Source of the DNA: Mytilus galloprovincialis
Lineage: Eukaryota; Mollusca; Bivalvia; Mytilida; Mytilidae
Assembly: GCF_965363235.1 (NCBI RefSeq)
Contig: NC_134849.1
Coordinates: 66,855,122-66,919,121, forward strand
Reading direction: 5' to 3'
DNA length: 64,000 nucleotides
Under the pieces are notes generated by a model. It saw only the letters and a list, made by a program, of their open reading frames with translations, was not told where the DNA came from and did not search any database. Positions 56,380 through 64,000 of this stretch are shown here, piece by piece; position 1 is the stretch's first letter; each line of letters opens with the position of its first letter. The position numbers were made by a program, and so were the translations under genes.

Positions 56380-58551
56380 TTATAAAAGTGCTGTTAGAAG
56401 ATGATTTAACGGTTTCCGTAAAGTCTCAATTGCGGCTGCCCAAAACAGATCCTCGCCGACACCAGTTTGATACCGTAGACTTGGACCACTATCTAATAGG
56501 GCTCTTAGCTGATTAGTCATATGCTTAGAGTCTATAGTCTTCAGCATTATTAAAAGGAAAACGTCTCTTCCATAACGTCTGCGTCTTTCCTGGACAACAT
56601 CAACTTCCCATTGACACCATTGACTTTTCGCAAACTCATTAGATAATATTACAACAACTTTCCATGATTTCTCTAAATATTTATTTATGTTTGCAGTAAT
56701 TGATTCTCCTACTTCAAAATTTCTATGGTGAATACATAGCTTGATACCTTCGTTTTGTTCTATTTTTGGCAAAAACGTTTGATGCACCCATTTGCGGTCT
56801 GCGTCACAATAAACGACAAAAGCGTGATATTCGAAATCATCTGCTTCTGGTAATTCGAAATATCCTTCACGTCTTTTGTGTTTAATTCTCTGTAGGTATA
56901 TACAATTCTTAATATTTGTATGACATTTCATACCTAGAGTTATCATTGTTATTAACAAAAATCCTGTACATGATAATACAATTGCAAAAGTATGTAATTG
57001 ATTCCAAGGCGGACACTCCTTTTTAGATTCAGCATATTTCTGAAGCCTTTCATTGTCAAGTTCGTTAGGTTGCCGACAGGTATAAAACAACGGATACTTG
57101 ATTAGCTTGACTGTTGTAGTTTTTATCCATTCGGTGAACCAGAGTTGGTCACAAGTACAAGCATACGGGTTTCGACTAAGATCTAATTCTTCTAATGAAT
57201 TAAATACTTTTAGCGGAAAAGATGTTTCATCGATTATTCTTTTAAAGTTGTTTGCCATGTGAAGCTTTTTAAGCGAAGTCATATTACGAAACACGGCATT
57301 TCAATCATTCCAACTAGAAAATTTGTTTGCATCCAACCTTAATATTTCCAAAGATTTTAAGTATGGAAAGACATTTTTGGGTAGAAAATTAAGTCTCCCA
57401 GAGGAAAGACTTAAAACTTTAAGTTTAATCAAGGATGAAAACATTTGCTGCATCCTAATTTCTGTTTTTTGGAAGGTAACTATTTTCAAGATAGAGGAAT
57501 GTTAGATTTGTAGAAAAAGAAAATATAGTGTTAGGGTTAAAGTTGTCCTGATCAAAATGAAAATTAGTCTCTTGCAAATTAAGACTGGACAACGATGAAC
57601 TGTTGAATGCAAAGTCGTCTATCTTTTTCAAATTATTGCCAAGTTTAGAAAGCTGAACTGAATACAGAAATGGATTGTTTACAAATATGTTATTATTGAT
57701 GCGGCCGATTGGATTTCCGTTTAAGACTAGTTTTTTTAATTTTGGTAAACATACAAAAGAAGTATTTAGAATGGATCCAATATTATTATAACTCAGATCA
57801 AGATATTTCAAGTATTCAACGACGCTTGTATCTTCTTTTCCATGATCACACCAGTCAGGGATTGTTTGAAACATATTGTTATCTAGATGTAGCCTCCTTA
57901 TAGTACTTGGTATTCCAAAGATATTTATGTTTTCTATCCGATTATTGGATAGAGACAATTCGAACAATTTTGTGAGTGGTGAAAACAAAAAAACATTTAA
58001 TGTCAGCAAATGTATTACCCGTCATCCGCACCTTCATCACCTTATTACTTGAAAAATTTGAAAACATATCAATGGGCAAATCACACCAACTGTTTTGTTC
58101 AAATATTAATCGTTTTAGCTTTTGTTTGGTGGAAAAGCTGAGTACCTTTTTCAAAACATCCACATTCAATCTTGTTTCGTCTGAAATATACAGCTGAGCA
58201 AGGAATTTCAATTTGGCTAGCGACATTGGGTGAATATACGATATTAAATTGTCATTTAAATATAACTTTTTGAGAATGATCTTTGTCAAATTATCAAAGC
58301 TATGTTCATCGATGTACGTCAGATTTGTGCCGTTCATTCTAACGTCGTGTATATTTTCAGGAAATAATGGAATGTATCGCAAGTCACGTCCAGTGCAAAC
58401 GACTTCATGATTATTTGAATGTTTCGGCGGACATTTGCAATTGTTTGGACATTTTATACTCTTTGCAAATGTAATAGTAATTAGAACATATAGAAGAACA
58501 AGTATATAACTGCAATTGGTATACACGTGCATTGTTGGAGTTATATTCCTG
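56380..58551 (-). pseudogene. Toll-like receptor B, near-complete with three disruptions
   Basis: From ATG 58532: signal peptide, LRRNT (CPNNCKCPP), LRR array, LRRCT (NPYACTCDQLWFTEW, 57150-57190), membrane span (LHTFAIVLSCTGFLLITMIT), TIR domain with box 1 YHAFVVY, NFEVGESI in the BB loop, SNEFAKSQWCQWE, and box 3 DLFWAAA. About 717 codons, usual for the family. Disruptions: an extra T in a T run near 57985, an extra A in an A run near 57470, and GGA to TGA at 57300 (Gly in copy A). The two indels lie in homopolymers, so sequencing error is possible; the nonsense change is a substitution. An acceptor TTGCAG lies about 20 bases before the ATG, as in copy A, so an untranslated 5' exon is likely. 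Confidence 0.88.
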
Positions 58552-58599
58552 CAACAACAAAAACAAAGTAATTATTACATTTTACTAATGTCTCAGTGC

Positions 58600-58800
58600 A
58601 AGATTATCTAACATCACCCCTTGTTTTTTGGTAGGTTCGTGTTATTCAGTCTGTTGATTTTAATATGCATCATGTGTACTGTTTTTTTTTGTTTTTTTTT
58701 TTAGTTTTGTTTTATTGTTTGTTACGTTTTTTGCCCTGGTTATGTCATTTTTTTAAGACTTATAAGTTTGAATGTTCAATTTACATTTTCACCTCTCTTT
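58600..58800 (+). mobile_element. PLE family 1 tail, decayed
   Basis: ACATCACCCCTTGTTTTTTG, GGTTCGTGTTATTCAGTC, then CACCTCTCTTTACATTTA. Lies just beyond the end of block B. Confidence 0.5.
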
Positions 58801-59399
58801 ACATTTATTCGTATACTGTCACCAAGAATTATATGTTTTATACAAAGGATTTCAAATTAAAAACTGAATCATATAAACTGTTACAATTTACATGTTAAGA
58901 TTTTAAAGGAGTAGGTCTAATTTGACCTTGAATTTCAGATTCATCTGATGAAAAATTGTGGACACTATTAAAAACATTAAGTGTCTACTTCACTCGAATC
59001 AATTTAAACTGATTTTGTCACCAAAGACGCTCAGATTCAAACTAAAATATGAACAAATAATGTCAAATATGGCATTACATGTGCCTTTTTATTTATCTAT
59101 TTTTGTCAAACACGAAAGTGGCCGCATCCATGTGGACTCTCAACCTGAGTTATGTTATGTATCATTATCAAAAACAACTTATATTTAAATATTAAGAATA
59201 AACACAAATGAGGGCACTTCCCTTTAAGACGGAAACTGTCTAAAATTGAACTCAAATGCTAATATTGTAAAGATTTCAGTAATGTTGCATGACTTATTGA
59301 TGCTAGTACCCAATACAAGTGCATTGTATTGTAGAAACAGCCCATATTTATGTAACAGAAGTATTCTACTTTCCAACGAATAGCTAAAAGTTTTACAAA
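58801..59399. other. Intergenic, nothing recognised
   Basis: Short open frames without family resemblance. Confidence 0.4.
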
Positions 59400-59530
59400 T
59401 TTTGAGACTCATCAGTGACGATCAGATCAAAATAGTTTTTAAACCAAACAAGTACAAAGTTGAAGAGCATCGAGGACCCAAAATTTCAAACGAGTTGTGC
59501 CAAATACAGCGAAGGTAATCTATGCCTGGG
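59400..59530 (-). repeat. Hammerhead-family repeat, 5' part only
   Basis: GAGACTCATCAGTGACG, AAACCAAACAAGTACAAAG, TTGAAGAGCATCGAGGACC, ACAGCGAAGGTAATCTATGC. The ribozyme 3' half is missing. Confidence 0.65.
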
Positions 59531-59689
59531 ATAAGAAATCAGGACATTTATAAATGACCACATGCTTGATATTCAAAAAGTGATCTTAATGGACCTTCTC
59601 CATTAAAAAAGCATTAATATAACGAAAAGGATCGATCAACACTAAAACTTTTCAAGAGTTTTATCAGTTTACTTTGTTCTTTTAATTTT

Positions 59690-60250
59690 CTTTTGGCAGC
59701 GATACTCTTTTAATGAAAAATGTAAATATGACAGATATTGAAGAGAACGAAGCTGTTAATTTTCTCTTTGATAATGTTTATGTAGTTTTCAGCAATAAAG
59801 TTTGTTAACAGATTGTAGGCATGTTTATGGCCACAAATTGCGCCCTTTAAAAAAATCATCATAGCCCTGTAATAGCAGACTTGTTCTATATGTACTGTTG
59901 TGGATTACAGCTTATGACCAAACTCAGTAAAATACTCGTTTACATTGCATTTATTTTGTAAATTCAGTAACACTTAACTTCTTACCGTTATTTTGATGAT
60001 ACTTTTCTGTTATATAACCAACAGTTTTATAGAAATACTATTGCAAATAACCGAAAGAAAAATATTGTAAATCAATAAAATAGAAACAATAATAACTGTC
60101 TTTTTCTAGATTTAAACATTTCAGTTTTACACCGGAAATTGTTCACTTAAATTACTACAAAATACAAGTAGACGATTGCTAAATATAAGGTACCCTGATA
60201 TTGTTAACATGGTTTATGTAAATAGATACATATGCTCATTGATTTTTCTA
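59690..60250 (+). mobile_element. Penelope-like element fossil (family 2), very decayed
   Basis: Weak but ordered similarity to the family 2 RT: FDNVYVVF, ATNCAL-like region, LFYMYCCGLQLMTKLSK. Strongly broken; older than the 46.6-kb copy. Confidence 0.55.
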
Positions 60251-60879
60251 TAATCTTGACTTAGTGTCTCCTTTGTTATTTATCAAACTTTGGATAATAC
60301 CGCATTGAAAGGATTTTAATTAGGTCTTCTTTCATTTTCTCTCTAATTTCTCCATTCGCACATTTATGTTTTTTACCATTTCAGCAATAAAATTTAGATT
60401 TATAAGAAATAAATACATTTTTCTATACGCTATTAATGAAATAATTGATGCAATCCATATATGAATTTAAAGCCGTCACTTACAGCGAGTAAAATGGAAC
60501 AGCTGCATCAACGACATACTTATCTTCTCTTTTTTTTTTAAATCATCGTATACGTGGTATAGGAATCAAAATAATGCATGCTCGCAATTTTTTTTTAACA
60601 TTTCAGGAATAAATCATCACTGATATATTTGGCAAATCGTTTTGAATGGCGTGTCCTGAATGCTGTTCAACTCTGTTCTGTCTTTAGACATTTTGTGTTT
60701 TATGAAGTGAGCATCACTAATGAGTATTTTGCTCAAACGAATTGTCATTTGTTCGTGCACAGGTATTACCTTTCAAAATCCAAATTAACGCAAATGTATG
60801 TTGTTTCTTAAACAAACTGTTTCAGTTAGGTAATTTGATGTTTCAGCAATTTAGTTTTAAATAAGATACAGAAACAGAT

Positions 60880-61290
60880 AGGTAAATATAACTTATAAAC
60901 CTTGGGAAATCAACAGCTATAGATCACCGTTCGGCCTTCAACAATGAGCAAAGATCATACCGCATAGTCAGCTATAAAAGGCCACAAAATGACAATGTAA
61001 AATAATTCAAACGAGAAAACTAACGGCCTTACTTATCTTTAAAAATGAACGAAAAACAAATATGTAACACATAAACAAACGACAACCAATGAATAACAGG
61101 CTCCTGACTTGGGACAGACACATACATAAATAATGTAACAGTTTAAATTTGTTAGCGGGATCCCAATCATCCCCCTAATCTGGGACAGTGGTATAACAGT
61201 ACAACATAAGAACGAACTATAAAGCATCCGACAAATAAAAATACATTGACACATGTTTCTAACTCTAAATGCATGCATAAGTACATTGCA
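60880..61290 (-). repeat. Dispersed repeat (GAAGGCCGTACGGTGACC family), longest copy
   Basis: ATAGATCACCGTTCGGCCTT ... AACGAGAAAACTAACGGCC ... TAACACATAAACAAACGACA ... GGCTCCTGACTTGGGACAG ... CCCCTAATCTGGGACAG. Confidence 0.6.
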
Positions 61291-62289
61291 GTATAAACTA
61301 TAAAAGGTGCTTTAAACCTTCATGTATATCAAAAACACACCTTGAATTTAACATCTTTACATAACATTGACAATAGAAATATTATAGATGAACTTACAAA
61401 TGAATTGAAATCAATTATCAAATTAATTGTCGATGGACTTAATTAAATATTTACCGTACTAAGTAGCTTAGGTCCTGCAATAGATAAATCACTATTAAAC
61501 GCTTGAATAGGTCTAGCCACATTTAAACTAAGAAGAAATATACAAAAAGCCCAGTACTCATATGCTATTTGACATCTGGCATCCATATTTGGGACACATT
61601 CATTGGTCATATAACAAGTATAACACTTACTTTTTTAAAAATAAATTGACTTTGTGATACGTTCTAACATTTTAAAATCAATCGATTTATAACTTTAACA
61701 ATTTTGTAAATCTTCACACGGTATAACATTGTATATACTAAATATAGAACTTAGATTCTTCCTTGTGTGGACGAATTGTAGGATAGATTCCCATATCACA
61801 TAATAATACCTATGGCGTAGCTTTCTCCTGTTGGTCTCTCGTTGGGTAGTTCGATCACGTGTTGTTTGTATCCGAAGCCTTGTTTCTATTGTTAAGTTAT
61901 ATTGATGCTATATTTAATTTTCATGTTTATTGACGGTCAATATAAAACAATTTTGCTAAATTTAGATATATGACGTCATAAAGTCACACGAGGTCACACA
62001 TCATTCACATAACAACCACGGAGGAGCGACACAGCAGACGAAAGTTTATACCCTCATTCTCATTTTTTTGAAAATTATTTGAGCGACACAATTTACTTCT
62101 ATGTGGCGTTTGCATTTTCTGATGTCAGAAACGCGAAGCAATGAATGTCGTTTTAGGATTCTTTAGATGCTTTTTGTGTTTTTTGTTAGATATTCGTGTT
62201 TGTTCTGAGATTATGACACAGTGATGACTGCTGTAACAATAGTGTGACTATTTTACCTAGTATGTCTGTTTAGTTCACGCATCGTTGTA
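61291..62289. other. Intergenic, nothing recognised
   Basis: AT-rich; no coding or repeat signal that I can name. Confidence 0.4.
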
Positions 62290-62515
62290 GCTATGACGGA
62301 ATGTGTTGCGACTGTCATACAAGTGAGAGGTTTAGCGTTATAAAACCAGTTCAATCCACCATTTTCTACATTTGAAAATGCCTGTACCAAGTCAGGAATA
62401 TGACAGTTGTTGTCCATTCGTGTTTTGTTATTTGGTTTTGTCATTTGATAAGGGACTTTCCGTTTTGCATTTTCCTCGGAGTTCAGTATTGTTGTGATCT
62501 TACTTTTTTATTAGA
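62290..62515 (-). repeat. Dispersed repeat (AATACTGAACTC family), full reverse copy
   Basis: GCGACTGTCATACAAGTGAG, TATAAAACCAGTTCAATCC, ACCATTTTCTACATTTG, GTACCAAGTCAGGAATATGA, TTCCTCGGAGTTCAGTATTG. About 220 bp. Confidence 0.7.
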
Positions 62516-63725
62516 AAGTATGAAAAGATGATATCAAGATTTTTTATGTTAAATGCAGACACTAAAAATCATGAAAACTTTCGCAACCAGCTATGAAGTT
62601 TATAAAATAAAAATTTAAAAAAAAATACACAAAAAGAAATATAGAAAGGATGATATCCATATAAGTATTCAAACTACTCCGCAATGATAGTCTTCATGTT
62701 TTGTAAAGTTCAAGAGGAAGACAGGCTATCTAAAATTTAGATTATATGAACATTTCAATTGCCGTTTCCTCATCATTATCATTGTCTCTCTAATAATAAG
62801 TGAACACTTCCGTCATTAGTCAATATCACAGGCCTTTGTGAACACGTGTGTATTAAAATAGATTGTTTGTACTAATCCAGATCTGAACTTAAGATGTGAT
62901 GGCCACAATATGTAACAAAACTTCATAAATTAAACATATATCGAGCAGCAATTCAGCCACCCAATTAAACGAAATCGTCTGTGTAACACGATGAAGATAT
63001 TGAACTTGAAGTATACTGTACAATTTTCCATTTTTTGTTTTGTGTGCTACATATTTTTATTGGTACTTATGGGATCCAAAAATACATGATAAAAATACGC
63101 AATTTAAGTTCCGACAGGATGAAAATAAACAGCAGAAATATCGATATGTTTACTTGACCTTAAAGCGCATTAAATAATAAGCTTGCGTTAAAAAGATAGT
63201 TTGTTAGTAAAATATAATTTTGAAAAAACTATAGATATTTATATATATAGGAGTTCATTTGTGAATCCCAAAATCACTCTTTTGTTATTTGTTGGGTTTT
63301 TTAACGAATAACTGGGCTGTTATCATGATTATATACCAATTGTATCTAAACAATTGCAGATATACATTTACAGGGAAAATTAAAAACTGTATTAACCAAG
63401 TGTTATCATGTAGGTCACTTTGTACCTTGTAGAAAAGTTATATCTCTACATTTTCGAACATTACGGTAGATTTATATGTTAAAGTTAAATTTAAAAGGTG
63501 ATCATAAAAAACATACACACACAAATTCATTAAGTTAAATTCAGAATACGAGATACCATTGCTCATAATTACCTTTAACTTATAAATTTTTTTTTATAGT
63601 AATTCGGCAAAATAAATCTCAAATCAGTACACTTGTATTGAGTAGATACAACACAAACAAATGCAATTTATTTTGATATGAATGTAAAAACAAATCCAAA
63701 TAAAATAATTCGTGTTTATTTTTTA
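62516..63725. other. Intergenic / 3' flank of the NHL gene
   Basis: No coding signal. Probable 3' UTR and downstream sequence of the gene at the right edge. Confidence 0.4.
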
Positions 63726-64000
63726 TCATTTCTTCTTCACGTCAAAAAGAAAAACCTTTCCGTCATCATAATTACAAACAAGTAGCATATTTTCTTTTTT
63801 GTCAAAATCAATTCCCCACGGCTCATCCAGTCCATCTGATTTAGTAAGAAGTTCTTTATAATGGTGATCATTATCTGATACTACTACCACTGTGTTGGTC
63901 CTGTAATCAGTCACATACACATTCTCCTCCTCATCTGTTGTCAAACGGTGTAAATCCTTAAATTTATCATTTATAAACTTCCACATTAATGTTCCATCTA
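63726..64000 (-). CDS. NHL-repeat protein, C-terminal end (partial)
   Basis: The frame is open to the window edge and ends at a stop at 63726-63728. It reads DGTLMWKFIND ... LTTDEEENVYVTDYRTNTVV ... GLDEPWGIDFDKKENMLLVC ... VFLFDVKKK. The pattern P.GI..D.. ... L.V.......V..F is that of NHL/beta-propeller blades, as in TRIM-NHL proteins, which are expanded in bivalves. Only about the last two blades are visible, so the N-terminal RING/B-box part, if any, is outside the window. Confidence 0.75.
   Translation of the reverse strand, partial: DGTLMWKFINDKFKDLHRLTTDEEENVYVTDYRTNTVVVVSDNDHHYKELLTKSDGLDEPWGIDFDKKENMLLVCNYDDGKVFLFDVKKK

Larger units (their letters stand above)
42985..58560. repeat. 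Segmental duplication, block B (lectin + TLR)
   Basis: Collinear partner of 15700-31265 (see that entry for matching segments). Block-specific additions are the PLEs at 46640-48890 and 52690-55025, a hammerhead-family repeat at 48990-49210, a family 1 tail at 49675-49885 and a small MITE at 44513-44626. Confidence 0.88.

Overview
The window is AT-rich, intron-rich animal DNA, very probably from a bivalve mollusc of the mussel group (Mytilidae). The grounds are a metazoan chitin synthase gene with small phase-consistent exons, two Toll-like receptor genes, two PAN/EGF/C-type-lectin genes, a terminal NHL-repeat gene, and a dense load of Penelope-like retroelement (PLE) remnants. Some of these repeats carry hammerhead-ribozyme motifs. 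The species name is an inference from remembered mussel repeats. No rRNA, genuine tRNA, CRISPR array or bacterial-type operon was seen.

Layout. 1-13.97 kb (+): the 3' part of a chitin synthase. Ten exons (1058-13721) join with matching phases and no internal stop. They carry the glycosyltransferase-2 motifs FFDDA, ALDGD, EDRW, QRRRW and WGTRE. One intron appears to be GC-AG. The introns hold a foldback element, a tandem hammerhead/tRNA-like array and a PLE remnant. 15.7-31.2 kb (-): block A of an immune gene pair. It has a secreted PAN-EGF-CTLD lectin (exons 23554 down to 16925) followed upstream by a Toll-like receptor (31239-26275). That receptor is split by a 2.8-kb DNA insertion and carries further disruptions. 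31.2-42.9 kb: intergenic repeat territory with a 414-bp MITE, a PLE fragment, a 21-bp minisatellite interrupted by a 2.5-kb inverted-repeat element, a GATCGAG-rich foldback region and a small possible signal-peptide exon. 43.0-58.6 kb (-): block B, a diverged duplicate of block A in the same order and orientation, interrupted by two PLE insertions that block A lacks. 58.6-64 kb: decayed repeats, then the C-terminal end of an NHL-repeat protein running off the edge (-).

How it fits together. The two lectin+TLR blocks look like one tandem segmental duplication of about 15 kb. Insertions present in one block and absent from the other give a relative timeline: a PLE remnant at the left end is shared, while the large PLEs in block B and the DNA element in TLR-A are private. 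Both TLR copies are disrupted, and both show an unusual TIR-domain BB loop with Val in place of the usual Pro. The lectin exons remain open in both copies, but the middle CTLD exon could not be found in either.

The most novel-looking item is the 2.2-2.94 kb array. There a hammerhead-ribozyme motif and a tRNA-like (A-box/B-box) head on the opposite strand sit in the same ~373-bp tandem unit. This resembles a retrozyme-like or SINE-like small element.
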